Assembly (NCBI RefSeq): GCF_000381025.1
Contig: NZ_KB905817.1
Coordinates: 326,146-390,145 of the forward strand
Source of the DNA: Streptomyces sulphureus DSM 40104
GTDB taxonomy: Bacteria; Actinomycetota; Actinomycetes; Streptomycetales; Streptomycetaceae
Direction of reading: 5' to 3'
DNA: 64,000 nucleotides
Numbering within the stretch: the first letter of the stretch is position 1; each line of letters opens with the position of its first letter. The notes under the pieces are model-generated. The model saw only the letters and a program-made list of their open reading frames with translations. It ran no database searches and had not been told where the DNA came from. The translations under genes were made by a program, and so were the position numbers. This document shows positions 43,530 through 52,772 of the stretch, piece after piece.

Positions 43530-44849
43530 TCAGCGCCGCGCGCGCCAGAGCCGCCAGAGGTGTCTGGCTCCCGGGCGCACCAGGCGTGCGGCCATCACCG
43601 CTGCGGGGAGCGGGTCGTCGGAGGCCGCCCAGGCGAGTTCGGTGCGGTCGGCGCGGGAAGTGGCGTGCGGGGCGCGGTAGTCGGAGCCGAGGTACGCCAA
43701 CCGGGCGGCGGCGTCGACGTGTTCGACGACGAAGCGGCGCCGCCGAGACCGCCCGCCCGACGGCACCGGGCGGCCCGTGAGGTCGAGGTGCTGCGCCCGC
43801 ACCACGTCGACGCCCGCGTCGTCCTCGAAGAGCCGGAACTGCGCGCCCATCCGCGGGTTGAAGTCGAGCAGGCGGTAGCGGCCGTCCCTGCGGTCGTACC
43901 GCCAGTCGAGGTCGAGGATGCCGGAAAAGCCGACGAGCTTGGCGAACTGCGCGGAGAGTTCGGCGAGTTCGGGGTTGTCGGCGGTGCAGGCCGCGGCCGT
44001 CATACCGGCGTGCGGCGGCCAGGAACGCATCTTGACGCCGGTGAAGAGGACGCGGACCGCCGCGTCGGCGTCGACGTAGGCGTGGACGATCCAGTCCTCG
44101 GCGTCCTCGCGCGGCAGGTACTCCTGGAGCACGACGCCCGGGTCGTCCGCCCAGCCGCGCGCGAGCCGCAGCAGGTGCTCGCGGTGGGCGACGAAGGTGG
44201 TGCCGTCGACGGCGGGAGCCGAACGCCGCTGGTACGCCTCGCGGTTCTTCGCGACGAGCGGGTACCGCGCCCGCTCGGCGTAGGTGAGCAGTTCGCCCCT
44301 GGTGCGGGGCGCGGCACCGGCGGGCGAGGGGACGCCGTGCTCGGCGCAGAGTTCGTGGAGGCCCTGCTTGCTCGCGAGCCGCCGCGGCAGTCCGGGCGGG
44401 ACCCGCGGAAAGAGGAAGTGGTCGGCGAGGAGCGGCTGGTGCTCCGCGATGAGGACGGCCGCCTCCTCGTCGGTCGGGAGCAGCACCGCGGGCCCTCCGA
44501 TCCGGCGGGCGGCGCGGAGAAGCCCCGTCGTCAACGCCTCTGCCGGCTCCCTCCCGCTCGTCGGGAAGACCAGCGCCTCGCGGAGGTACCGGGAGCGGGC
44601 CGCCGGGGTCCAACTGTCCTCGGTGAGTGCGTACATGGGCACGCCTGCGCGGCCGAGGCTGCGGACGGCGCCGAGCCCGCCGTGGTGGAGCGGGTAGTCG
44701 CCCACCTTCACGACGAGCGCCGGGACCGTGGTGTCGAGCGCTGGGACGGTGTCCGCGCGCCGCCTCCCGGGCGCGGCGCGCCGGCCCGTCCGCGCCGTGC
44801 GCCGAGCCTCGCCCGCTCCTGCGTCGCCCGCTCCCCCTGGTCCGCGCAC
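43530..44849 (-). CDS. ATP-grasp carboxylate-amine ligase-like protein
   Basis: A protein of about 439 residues. PALVVKVGDYPLHHGGLGAV opens the conserved part; LLPTDEEAAVLIAEHQPLLA, RYPLVAKNREAYQRRSAPAV (ATP-binding Lys), VVLQEYLPREDAEDWIVHAY, and LLDFNPRMGAQFRLFEDDAG (metal-binding Asn/Asp) are ATP-grasp features. Homologues start near the PALV block, so the GTG at 44849 or a later start is likely and the first 45 residues are doubtful. Next to the flavoprotein gene (158-bp gap), suggesting a small shared pathway, possibly peptide-like ligation. Product unknown. Confidence 0.85.
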   Translation of the reverse strand: MRGPGGAGDAGAGEARRTARTGRRAAPGRRRADTVPALDTTVPALVVKVGDYPLHHGGLGAVRSLGRAGVPMYALTEDSWTPAARSRYLREALVFPTSGREPAEALTTGLLRAARRIGGPAVLLPTDEEAAVLIAEHQPLLADHFLFPRVPPGLPRRLASKQGLHELCAEHGVPSPAGAAPRTRGELLTYAERARYPLVAKNREAYQRRSAPAVDGTTFVAHREHLLRLARGWADDPGVVLQEYLPREDAEDWIVHAYVDADAAVRVLFTGVKMRSWPPHAGMTAAACTADNPELAELSAQFAKLVGFSGILDLDWRYDRRDGRYRLLDFNPRMGAQFRLFEDDAGVDVVRAQHLDLTGRPVPSGGRSRRRRFVVEHVDAAARLAYLGSDYRAPHATSRADRTELAWAASDDPLPAAVMAARLVRPGARHLWRLWRARR

Positions 44850-44961
44850 GCTGCCGCCCGCCACCGCTCCCCCTCTTGGCGCCGGGCGCCCCGGTCCTGC
44901 CCCGGGTGCGTCCGCCTGCCCCCGCAGACGACGGTAGAGCGCCGTGCGAGTCCCGCACCAA

Positions 44962-44984
44962 CCCCTTTTGCGACAACAAAGGGG
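44962..44984 (-). promoter_or_regulatory. AT-rich inverted repeat upstream of ATP-grasp gene
   Basis: CCCCTTT at 44962-44968 pairs with AAAGGGG at 44978-44984 around TGCGACAAC. It sits about 115 bases upstream of the ligase start in a GC-poor stretch, with GCTTTGCC repeated nearby (44994 and 45005). It is a candidate operator or promoter element. The rest of 44,850-45,371 shows no supported gene. Confidence 0.4.
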
Positions 44985-45371
44985 GCTTCCGGTTGCTTTG
45001 CCATTGCTTTGCCGCCTGGGGCAGGCTTGAGGTCGGAGTTTACCCGTATGAGTGAACCGCCCTTTGCGTACCGAGGGTCGGGTGCGTAGTGTCCTTCTCG
45101 ACGGCGCCCCGCGCACGCTGCACCGCCCCCGAGTGCAGCGCGTGCGGGGCGCCTCGCTGCGTCGGCGCAGGTGGTCGGCGCTCCCCCAACCCGCCTCCGT
45201 GCGGCCCCTGTTGCCATTCCGTCGACGATCCCGGACGTCGCGGCCACGGCGCCCCGGGTCGCCCTGGTGCTAACTTGACCTCTGGCCCACACCGGGCCTC
45301 GTCCGCACGGGCGGACCACGACGCCGCCCGCACCGACGGTGCACGACCACGGCACGACCGAGGGGGAACAG

Positions 45372-45890
45372 GTGCGCAGGGCAGGACGGTTGAGCGGCGC
45401 GGTGGCCGGGTGTGCGCTGGCCGCCCTCCTGCTGGGCGGGTGCAGCAGCAGCGGCGAGGACGACGAGAAGGGCACCCCCTCCGGGGCCCCCTCCGCACCG
45501 GCGCGGCCGTCCGACGGCGCAAAGGCCGCCGACCTCGTCGGCGCCTGGAAGAACGACGCGCAGCCCGGCGACAACGACCTGCGCATCCTCACCATCAGCA
45601 AGAGCAAGGCCATGCTCACGGGCAAGACGACCTGCGCCGGCACCGTCGAGGACAGCGGAGGGGACGTGCGCCTCGACCTCACCTGCCCCGACGGGAGCGA
45701 CGAGTTCGCGCGCGGCGTCGCGGAGGCGTCCGAGGACGGCAGCCTCACCGTCTCCTGGGAGTCGGGGACGGCCGACCGGTTCACCAAGGCGGAGGGCACC
45801 CCCAGCAGGCTGCCCTCGACCCTCCCCAGCGACGTACCGACCGGGGCCCCGGGCGACACCGACGAGAGGCTGCCGGACCTCGAAGGCTGA
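45372..45890 (+). CDS. lipoprotein, paralogue 1
   Basis: A 172-residue lipoprotein: RRAGRLSGAV then hydrophobic ALAALLLGGC, with the lipobox Cys about 25 residues in, followed by a Ser/Gly/Pro-rich linker. The folded part has LVGAWKNDAQPGDNDLRILT, SKSKAMLTGKTTCAGTV and ARGVAEASEDGSLTVSWES. It aligns with the next gene's product over this part, including a shared Cys after the TGK motif, so the two arose by duplication. GTG at 45372 has AGGGGGAA upstream. Function unknown. Confidence 0.88.
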   Translation: MRRAGRLSGAVAGCALAALLLGGCSSSGEDDEKGTPSGAPSAPARPSDGAKAADLVGAWKNDAQPGDNDLRILTISKSKAMLTGKTTCAGTVEDSGGDVRLDLTCPDGSDEFARGVAEASEDGSLTVSWESGTADRFTKAEGTPSRLPSTLPSDVPTGAPGDTDERLPDLEG

Positions 45891-45975
45891 CCGAAGAGCA
45901 CCCCCGGCGCGGCCCACGCGGTCCGCGCCGCCCTTACGCCTGCCACACAACTGCCAACCAACGGAGGGGAATCCA

Positions 45976-46497
45976 GTGCGCACATCGGCACTCAGAACAG
46001 GGGCCGCCGTCGCCGCGGCAGCCGCGGCGCTGCTCGTCGGTGGCTGCGGCAGCAGCGACGAAGGCGGCGACGACAAGGAGCAGGCGGCCCCCTCGGCGAC
46101 GGAGAGCACCCCCGCAGAGGAAGCCGCCGACGGCTCGGACGAAGAGGGTTCCGCGACTCTCACCGGGGTCTGGCGCGCACAGTCCGGCGGCGGGAAGCAG
46201 CTCCTCACCATCGCCTCGGACGGCGTCTCGCTCCTGTCGGGGAAGCACGTCTGCACGGGCCGCGTCCTCGACGACGAAGGGCAGGCGCTCGTGCTCAAGT
46301 GCCCGGAGGGCGTCGGCGAGGAGCGGACCAACGGGCAGGTCGAGACGCTGGAGGCGAAGACGCTGAAGATCGCCTGGAACGGCGGCGCGACGGACACCTA
46401 CGCCAAGGTCGCCTCCGCGCCGGAGAACGTTCCGAAGACCCCCGGCGACCTGCACGACCTGGAGGACCTGGACGGCCTGGAGGACCTGCTCCCCTGA
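45976..46497 (+). CDS. lipoprotein, paralogue 2
   Basis: A 173-residue lipoprotein with signal RTSALRTGAAVAAAAAALLV and lipobox VGGC, then an acidic Ser/Glu/Ala-rich linker. LTGVWRAQSGGGKQLLTIAS, SLLSGKHVCTGRVLDDEGQA and LEAKTLKIAWNGGATDTYAK mirror the upstream protein. A terminal acidic run (DLHDLEDLDGLEDLL) is specific to this copy. GTG at 45976 follows GGAGGGG. Separated from paralogue 1 by 85 bases; likely co-transcribed. Confidence 0.88.
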   Translation: MRTSALRTGAAVAAAAAALLVGGCGSSDEGGDDKEQAAPSATESTPAEEAADGSDEEGSATLTGVWRAQSGGGKQLLTIASDGVSLLSGKHVCTGRVLDDEGQALVLKCPEGVGEERTNGQVETLEAKTLKIAWNGGATDTYAKVASAPENVPKTPGDLHDLEDLDGLEDLLP

Positions 46498-46627
46498 GCA
46501 GCGGTGGCGTCAACTCCCCATCGAACGACGAGCGTTCGGTCTCCCGCACGGTCAACGCGCGGGAGGCCGCGTGTACATGCAATGCGGCGGCCGACGGTGT
46601 GTCAGAGGTGCGTGGCAGACTCACCGC

Positions 46628-47155
46628 ATGTCCCTATCCCCCGAACTCGCCTCCGACCGGCGGATCATGCTGATACCGCTCGACGAGCCCCTCCTCCGTG
46701 ACCTCCTCGCGACCGCCGTGGCCGAAGCCGAACCGGCCGAGGTCATGCCGGAGCCCGTCGAGGGCGCAGGCTGGTCGCCCGAGGTCCGTGAGGCGTTCCT
46801 CCGCTTCCACCTGACGCGCTCGCTGAGCGCGGCCCCGGTCGAGCGGACGTACGCAGTCGTCGTCGACGGAACCGTCGCCGGCGCGGCGCGGCTCGCCCCG
46901 CTCGAAGAGGGCGAGGGCGCCGCCGAGTCGAGCCTCGTCGAGGGCGGCGTCTGGCTCGGCCGCGCCTACCGCGGCTCCGGCATCGGAAAGGCGGTGCTGC
47001 GCGAACTGGTCCACGGCGCCAAGGCGTTCGGCGCCGCCCGCCTGCGCACCCGCACGACCCGCGAGAACACTAGCGCGCTCCACCTCCTCGGCGCACTCGA
47101 AGGCGTCGAGCGCGCCGAGAGCGGCAGCGAGGTCGTCTTCACCGTCCATCTGTAG
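46628..47155 (+). CDS. GNAT-family N-acetyltransferase
   Basis: A 175-residue acetyltransferase. The acetyl-CoA loop is GRAYRGSGIGKAVLRELVHG (the R-G-x-G-x-G/A motif), preceded by AVVVDGTVAGAARLAPLEEG and followed by LRTRTTRENTSALHLLGALE. This order matches the GNAT fold. ATG at 46628 begins MSLSPELAS; a longer frame to 46571 is atypical. Acceptor substrate unknown. Confidence 0.92.
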   Translation: MSLSPELASDRRIMLIPLDEPLLRDLLATAVAEAEPAEVMPEPVEGAGWSPEVREAFLRFHLTRSLSAAPVERTYAVVVDGTVAGAARLAPLEEGEGAAESSLVEGGVWLGRAYRGSGIGKAVLRELVHGAKAFGAARLRTRTTRENTSALHLLGALEGVERAESGSEVVFTVHL

Positions 47156-47311
47156 CCCCGAGGCGGGGCGCCCCGCGCGGCGGACGGTCACGCACCCCGC
47201 TGCGCCGGGCACACCCGCCTCGGAATTACCGCGCACGGAAAACGAAGGGGCGCAGAAATCGAGGAATGCAGAGGGAATGCAAGAGCATAACTCGCCTGTG
47301 ATAGCGAGGTG

Positions 47312-47341
47312 TTGACGCTTCACAAGCTCCCTACATAGCAT
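47312..47341 (+). promoter_or_regulatory. putative vegetative promoter of the GAF/PucR regulator gene
   Basis: TTGACG at 47312-47317 and TAGCAT at 47336-47341 are 18 bases apart, close to the streptomycete major-sigma consensus (TTGACn, TAGrrT). The likely transcription start is near 47349, followed by GGGGGAGGGG and the TTG/GTG starts. Confidence 0.6.
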
Positions 47342-47403
47342 CCCCCGCATACAGGACCGTCGGCTCAGGGGGCGCCGTGCGGCCTGACGGGGGAGGGGCG
47401 AAG

Positions 47404-49278
47404 TTGTCGAGCGCAGGCGTGGAGACGGCGGCTCTGGGAGCCCTCAGATCGCTCGCAGAGGGAGAACGGGCGACAGATCCGGGGGCATCGGGCGGGACCC
47501 GGCGCCCGGACGGGCACGACGACCCGGGAAGCGTCAGGGAACTCGCCTTACGTATCTCAGGACGCATGGAATACCACCGCAAACGCGAGAACGAGCAGGC
47601 CGCACTCGTGGATTCGCTCAGCGAGCTGATGCTCGCCGAGGATCTCCCCGCGCTGCTCGGAATTCTCACCCGCCGCGCACGTCTCATGATCGGCGCCGAC
47701 GTCTGCTATGCGAATCTCCGCCGCGGAACTCCGCACGAGCCCGTGCGCTCAGCCGACGGAAACGCGACACCGCTCCCCACGCCCTGGCCCGGCGCACAGG
47801 ACGGCCTCGACGAGCGCGTCCTGGAGCACGGCGCACCGCTCTGGCTCCCCGACTACCCGACGGGCGAGGCCGGCCGTCACCCGGCGACCGAAGCAGCGGC
47901 CCGCGCCGAGCAGTTGCGGAGCATCCTCGCCGTACCGCTCCTGCACGGCAGCGAACCGCTCGGCGTGCTCTACGCGGCCTACCGCACCGCCCGCCACCTC
48001 GACGCGCACGAGCAGTCGCTGCTCCTGCGGTTCGGCAGGCTCGCGAGCGCAGTGCTCCACTGGGCGCGCTCCGTCGAGCAGGCGCGGTCCGAGAGCGCCG
48101 CGCTGGAACAGGCGGCGGCGAGGGCCGAGGAGGAGCACGCCAGGGCGGCTGCCGTCGCGGCGCACCGCAGGCGACTGGTGGACGCCGCGCTCCGGGGCGG
48201 CATACAGACCGTCGTCGGCCTCGCCGAAGAGCTGCTGGAGGGCACGGTCGCCGTCTACTCACCGCAGGGCGCGCTCCTCGCCGGCTCCCGCTCCTCCGCC
48301 ACCCTCACTCCCCCGGAGCGCCCGAGCGCCCCCTTGCCCGGGCCCGGCGAGCCACCGCGCCGCCTGCTCGACGGCACCTGGGTCGCCCCCGTCCACGCCG
48401 CCGGCGAGCACCTGGGCACCCTCGCCGTGCGGGCCCCGTCCGAACTCGCCCCCGACGCACGGCGATTACTCGGCCCCACGGCGCAGGCGCTCGCCTTCCG
48501 GATGCTCCTGGAGAGCGGAGCCGCGCCCGTCAGGGGCAGGGAGGCGCACGAGCGGCTGCTCGACGAGCTCCTCGGCCGGCAGAACGCCGCACCCCAGCAG
48601 ACGGCGCTGCGGTTCCTCCGCCACGGGGTCGACCTCGGGGAACCGCATGTCCTCGTCGTGGCGCAACGCGAGACCGCCCCCGACGCATCCCAACGCACGC
48701 GTCTCGACCGCGCGTTCGGCGACGCGTGGCCGAGCCGCTCCCGCGGCGCACGCACGGTGGTCCTGGTACCGGGAAGCGACGCGGCCGCGGCAGCCAGGCA
48801 GGTGCACGAGCGGATCGCCGCACTGGAGGACACTCCCCCGACCGTCGCGAGCGCGGGACCGGTCCGCGGCCCGGAAGGCTGCCGCGAGGCGTACCGGGAG
48901 GCGTCCAGGTGCCTCGCCGCCATGGCAGCCCTGAGCTGGTCGGGCCGCCCCTCATCGACCGACGAACTCGGCTTCGTCGGGATGCTGCTGAGCTCCGACC
49001 GCGACGTCACGCGCTTCGTCGACGCGCAGATCAGCGCCGCCCTCCGGTACGACGACGAACGCTGCACCGACCTCGTCCCCACGCTGCTCGCCTACTTCGA
49101 GACCGGCGGCAGCCCCACGCGGGCCGCTCAGCGGTTGCACGTGCACCCCAACACCGTCAGCCGCCGGCTGGAGCGCGTCGGCGAGTTGCTCGGCGACGAC
49201 TGGCAGTCGCCCGAGCGCTCCTTCGACATCCAACTCGCCGTGCGCCTCACGAGGTTGCGCGGGCTCCTCGAAGGTTGA
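47404..49278 (+). CDS. GAF-domain PucR/CdaR-like transcriptional regulator
   Basis: A 624-residue regulator. Residues about 40-210 form a GAF sensor domain (ALVDSLSELMLAEDLPALLG; ILAVPLLHGSEPLGVLYAAY), a helical linker follows, and the C-terminus is the PucR helix-turn-helix (LLAYFETGGSPTRAAQRLHV then HPNTVSRRLERVGELLGDDW). Such proteins often activate aromatic-compound or specialised-metabolite genes. TTG at 47404 is close behind GGGAGGGG; GTG at 47377 would add nine residues. It lies at the edge of the putative aminobenzoate cluster and could be its regulator; that is inference. Confidence 0.9.
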   Translation: MSSAGVETAALGALRSLAEGERATDPGASGGTRRPDGHDDPGSVRELALRISGRMEYHRKRENEQAALVDSLSELMLAEDLPALLGILTRRARLMIGADVCYANLRRGTPHEPVRSADGNATPLPTPWPGAQDGLDERVLEHGAPLWLPDYPTGEAGRHPATEAAARAEQLRSILAVPLLHGSEPLGVLYAAYRTARHLDAHEQSLLLRFGRLASAVLHWARSVEQARSESAALEQAAARAEEEHARAAAVAAHRRRLVDAALRGGIQTVVGLAEELLEGTVAVYSPQGALLAGSRSSATLTPPERPSAPLPGPGEPPRRLLDGTWVAPVHAAGEHLGTLAVRAPSELAPDARRLLGPTAQALAFRMLLESGAAPVRGREAHERLLDELLGRQNAAPQQTALRFLRHGVDLGEPHVLVVAQRETAPDASQRTRLDRAFGDAWPSRSRGARTVVLVPGSDAAAAARQVHERIAALEDTPPTVASAGPVRGPEGCREAYREASRCLAAMAALSWSGRPSSTDELGFVGMLLSSDRDVTRFVDAQISAALRYDDERCTDLVPTLLAYFETGGSPTRAAQRLHVHPNTVSRRLERVGELLGDDWQSPERSFDIQLAVRLTRLRGLLEG

Positions 49279-49296
49279 GGCGGCCCGTACGGCCCG

Positions 49297-50538
49297 TCAG
49301 TGGCAGAACTGCGGCAGCGCCCGGTGGGCCTCGTGCGCCGAGACGGCGGCGACGAGGTGCGCGACGGAGGCGAGGGTGACGTGGCGGTGCCACCCGCTGA
49401 ACGACCGGCCGGCGAAGTCGCGGACGCCGACCTCCTCGGAGACGGTGGCGAGGTCGGTCTCGACGCGGTCGAGGAACCTGGTGAGCCGCAGGAGGCGGTG
49501 GAGGGGTGCGTCGGTCATGTCGGTGAGCCACACGTCGTCGGACCGGCCGCCGTCGGCCGGCGAGACGCCGAGCAGTAAGAGGGTGCCCGCACCGTCCACG
49601 CCGCGCCGCCGGTGCGCCGGGACCGGAGGCGCGTGCACGGGCAGCGTCGTGACGTGGCGCCAGGTGGTGCCCGTGTGCGGCGGGTGCGCGACGGGACGGC
49701 GGAAGTCGCGGAAGGCGTGCAGGAGTTGACGCCCCCCGACCGGTCCCGCGACGCGCAGGGGGACGCCTCCGTGCGGTGCCTGCCGGAACTCCTGGGCACC
49801 GCTGATGCGCAGGAGGAAGGGCACCCCCACAGCACGCAGCCGGCCTACCGTGCGTGCCACGTCGGCCTTTCCGACGTGCATCACGACGGGTCCTGCCGAC
49901 CGCTCGAGGCCGATGTCGAGGTAGGTCTCGACGGCGCACTCCTCCGCCGTCTCCTCCTCCCACCCCTCCGGTATCAGCGCCTTGCGCCGGCGCGGGCCGT
50001 CCTCCAGCCACGCGCGCGAGAGGTGCAGCCGCCATCCGACGGGGACGCTCAGCTCGTCCCGCACCGCCCATACGCTCATCGAGCGCTGCGCGTTGACGAC
50101 CTGCCCCGACTCCGGGACGAGGTAACGGTCGACGCCGACCGAGTGCCGGCCGGCCTTCGGCGTGACGACCGGGCGGATCACCCAGGCCAGCGGCGGGACC
50201 GCACGCTGCACGTACGCGGCGAGCGCCTGCCGGACCGGGACCCACTCCCAGGTGGAGCTGCTGACGAAGTGGTGGAGGCTCTGCTCGGCGGACGCCTGGC
50301 CGAGGAGCGCCGCGATGTTCCGTATCGACTTGCGCCCCTCGGCGAGGAGCAGACCCCTGACGTACTGCTCGCCTCTGCGGCGCTGGTCCATGCGCGGGAT
50401 CGACGCGAAGAGGCCGGCGCACAGCTCGGAGAGGAAGCCGTCGTCGAGAGTCTCGGCCAGATCCGGAGGCGGCTCCGTGCCCTGCTGGTGCGTGCTTGTC
50501 CCCACGTCGTGTACCCCCGTATTGCACGTAGTTGACAA
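49297..50538 (-). CDS. IS701-family transposase-like protein
   Basis: A 413-residue protein resembling IS701-type DDE transposases: MDQRRRGEQYVRGLLLAEGR near the N-terminus, SIRNIAALLGQASAEQSLHH, SWAVRDE-like SVWAVRDELSVPVGWRLHLS and a C-terminal FSGWHRHVTLASVAHLVAAV. The frame is intact, but no flanking inverted repeats or target duplication were found. Close relatives sit inside streptomycete antibiotic clusters, sometimes thought domesticated. It converges on the PucR-like gene with only 18 bases between and has an AT-rich upstream region. It could be an active element, or a resident or regulatory protein. Confidence 0.8.
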   Translation of the reverse strand: MSTTCNTGVHDVGTSTHQQGTEPPPDLAETLDDGFLSELCAGLFASIPRMDQRRRGEQYVRGLLLAEGRKSIRNIAALLGQASAEQSLHHFVSSSTWEWVPVRQALAAYVQRAVPPLAWVIRPVVTPKAGRHSVGVDRYLVPESGQVVNAQRSMSVWAVRDELSVPVGWRLHLSRAWLEDGPRRRKALIPEGWEEETAEECAVETYLDIGLERSAGPVVMHVGKADVARTVGRLRAVGVPFLLRISGAQEFRQAPHGGVPLRVAGPVGGRQLLHAFRDFRRPVAHPPHTGTTWRHVTTLPVHAPPVPAHRRRGVDGAGTLLLLGVSPADGGRSDDVWLTDMTDAPLHRLLRLTRFLDRVETDLATVSEEVGVRDFAGRSFSGWHRHVTLASVAHLVAAVSAHEAHRALPQFCH

Positions 50539-50680
50539 TCTTCTCTTTTGAACGGCAAGTCTAAATTTTTCGCTCCTGTCTACCCAGGTGCTCCCGTCAC
50601 ACAGATCCGGCCGCGGACGAGGGTGCGCCCACTGGTTCGGTGTTCCGCCCCGGCCGGGGACGTCCGGCCGGGGCGGTCCT

Positions 50681-51538
50681 TCACTCGCGGAAGTCGGCCG
50701 CGTGGTCGGCCGCCCACTCCTCGAAGGTGCGGGGCGGGCGTCCCGTGAGCCGCTCCACCTCGTCGGAGAGTTCGGTGGGGCGGCCGTCCGAGCGCGCCCA
50801 GTAGCCGACGACGCTGTCCCGCACCCACTCCGGGATCAGGTCGGCGAGTTCGGCTCTCGCCTTCTCCTCGCTCAGCTCGACGAACTCCAGCGGACGGCCC
50901 AACACGCGGGAGAGCGCCTCCAGTTGGCGGCGCTGGGTGATCGACTCGGGCCCGCTGACGAAGTACGCCCGCCCCTCGTGCCCCTGCTGGGTGAGCGCCA
51001 CCGCCGCGACGGCCGCCACGTCCGCCTCGTGGATGGCGTCGCTGTGCGACTCCGGGTAGGGGAAGCGGATGGCGCCCTGGGTGCGGATGCTCTCCGGCCA
51101 CCCCCACATCAGGATGTTGGTGGCGAAGTTGGCGGGCCGCAGGAAGGTGTAGGGGATGCCCGACGCCTTCACGGCCTCCTCGGCCTCCACGTGCATCGCG
51201 GTGATGGCCTGCTGCTCGGGGAAGCCCGCCACCACCGTGTGCGAGGAGAGGAGCACGACCTGCTCGACGCCGGCCTCGCGCGCCGCGCGGACGAAGGTCT
51301 CGGTCCCGCCGGGTACCGCGTAGAGGAAGACCTTGCCGACCCCGTCCAACGCGGCCTCCAGCGTGGCCGGTCGGGTGAGGTCGACGGGGACCGTCTCGAC
51401 TCCGGCCGGGACCGCGGAGGGCGGGCTGCTGCGCACGCCGGCGCGCACGGGCGCGCCCTGGGCGCGCAGTTGCTTCACCACCTCGCGGCCGACCTGCCCG
51501 GCGGCGCCGGTGACCAGGATCTTGCGGTCAGTGCTCAC
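50681..51538 (-). CDS. NmrA-like/SDR NAD(P)H-binding reductase
   Basis: A 285-residue atypical short-chain dehydrogenase. The dinucleotide loop is KILVTGAAGQVGREVVKQLR; VFLYAVPGGTETFVRAAREA, FLRPANFATNILMW and AYFVSGPESITQRRQLEALS fit the NmrA/QOR2 group, which reduces quinones or senses NAD(P). The usual Tyr-x3-Lys catalytic pair is not evident. GTG at 51538 follows AGGAGAC. It is downstream of, and probably co-transcribed with, the acyltransferase gene (ten-base gap). A detoxifying quinone reductase is possible. Confidence 0.88.
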   Translation of the reverse strand: MSTDRKILVTGAAGQVGREVVKQLRAQGAPVRAGVRSSPPSAVPAGVETVPVDLTRPATLEAALDGVGKVFLYAVPGGTETFVRAAREAGVEQVVLLSSHTVVAGFPEQQAITAMHVEAEEAVKASGIPYTFLRPANFATNILMWGWPESIRTQGAIRFPYPESHSDAIHEADVAAVAAVALTQQGHEGRAYFVSGPESITQRRQLEALSRVLGRPLEFVELSEEKARAELADLIPEWVRDSVVGYWARSDGRPTELSDEVERLTGRPPRTFEEWAADHAADFRE

Positions 51539-51548
51539 GGTGCGTCTC

Positions 51549-52772
51549 CTATCGCGTCGATGTCGTATCCGGTTGCAGGGCTGTGCGCTTCTGGGACCAG
51601 CGCCGGGTGAGCGGGCGCTCGACCAGCCCGTAGAGCGCCCAGGAGAGCCAGACGGCGACGACGGCCTCGGCGAGGAGCAGCCCGATCGTCGCCGGCGTGC
51701 TGAAGAGGTCGTCGCCCAGCACCTTTCGCCCGTAGGTGAGGACGACGTAGTGGAGCAGGTAGAAGGCGAACGAGATCTCGCCGAGCCAGACCGCCCTCCG
51801 CGTCCTGAGGAGGCTCGGGCGGCCCTCGATGTCGGCGGTCGCCGCCGCCGCGATGACGAGCACGATCGGGACGATGCAGATGCTGCGCTGCGCGTACAGG
51901 TACGGCACGAAGCCGGTGAGCACGTAGGCACCGGCGAGCAGGGCGCCCGACCACAGCAGGCCGATGTTCCGCCAGCGGCCGTTGCGGACCATCAGCGCCA
52001 CCAGGATGCCGAGCGCGAACTCCAGGAGCCGCGTCGGCGGGAGGACGTAGGTGACCCAGTACTGGAGCGGCGAGGCATCGTAGCCGCCCGGCACCTGCGG
52101 GGTCGAGGGGAGGAGCCGGTAGGCGGCGAAGGGGATGGCGAAGACGCCGACGACGACGCCGGCCGCCCAGTACTTCAGCCGGTACGCCGGTATGCGCCGC
52201 AGCAGGGTGTAGAGGAGCGGGAAGGAGGCGTAGAAGACGAGCTCGACCCCGAGCGACCAACTCGGCGTGTTGACGCTGAAGTAGGTGTCGAAGTCGGGTA
52301 TCCACACCTGGAGCATCAGCAGGTTCGCCGCCGCCCGCCAGAAGTCCGTGAAGGCGTAGGCGAAGAGCAGCATGGCGAGGAGCCAGGTGACCACGTAGTT
52401 GGGGTAGATCTTGACGAACCTCCGACGCAGGAAGGCCCCCGCGCCGTCGCGCTCGCGCACCGACCACGTCAGCACGAACCCGCTGAGCACGAAGAAGAAG
52501 CTGACACCGAGGGCGCCCGCCTGCTCGGCGGCCCGGGTGAAGGCGTTCTGTGCGTCGTCGCTCGCCAGCAGGCGCAGGCTCGGGATGGGGAGCGCCGCGT
52601 GGTAGAGGAAGACGAGAAGCGCCGCCGGGAACCGCAGCCCGGTGAGCGACGGGAGGCGGACCCCCTTCCGGCCCTGGGTGCCTCGGGGCGCGTCCGCGCC
52701 GGTCGGCGCTCCCGCTTCGGGGCGCTGGGCGCCCACCTTCCTCCCGTCCACGGACAGTTGCTCGCTCGACAT
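51549..52772 (-). CDS. membrane acyltransferase, acyltransferase-3 family
   Basis: A 407-residue, ten-helix membrane protein. LPSLTGLRFPAALLVFLYHA carries the conserved R-x10-H motif, GVSFFFVLSGFVLTWSVRER and SWSLGVELVFYASFPLLYTL are further family markers. Members transfer acetyl or other acyl groups to sugars, including those on macrolides and cell-surface glycans. It shares a divergent promoter with the quinone reductase-exporter operon, so it may decorate the cluster product. Confidence 0.92.
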   Translation of the reverse strand: MSSEQLSVDGRKVGAQRPEAGAPTGADAPRGTQGRKGVRLPSLTGLRFPAALLVFLYHAALPIPSLRLLASDDAQNAFTRAAEQAGALGVSFFFVLSGFVLTWSVRERDGAGAFLRRRFVKIYPNYVVTWLLAMLLFAYAFTDFWRAAANLLMLQVWIPDFDTYFSVNTPSWSLGVELVFYASFPLLYTLLRRIPAYRLKYWAAGVVVGVFAIPFAAYRLLPSTPQVPGGYDASPLQYWVTYVLPPTRLLEFALGILVALMVRNGRWRNIGLLWSGALLAGAYVLTGFVPYLYAQRSICIVPIVLVIAAAATADIEGRPSLLRTRRAVWLGEISFAFYLLHYVVLTYGRKVLGDDLFSTPATIGLLLAEAVVAVWLSWALYGLVERPLTRRWSQKRTALQPDTTSTR

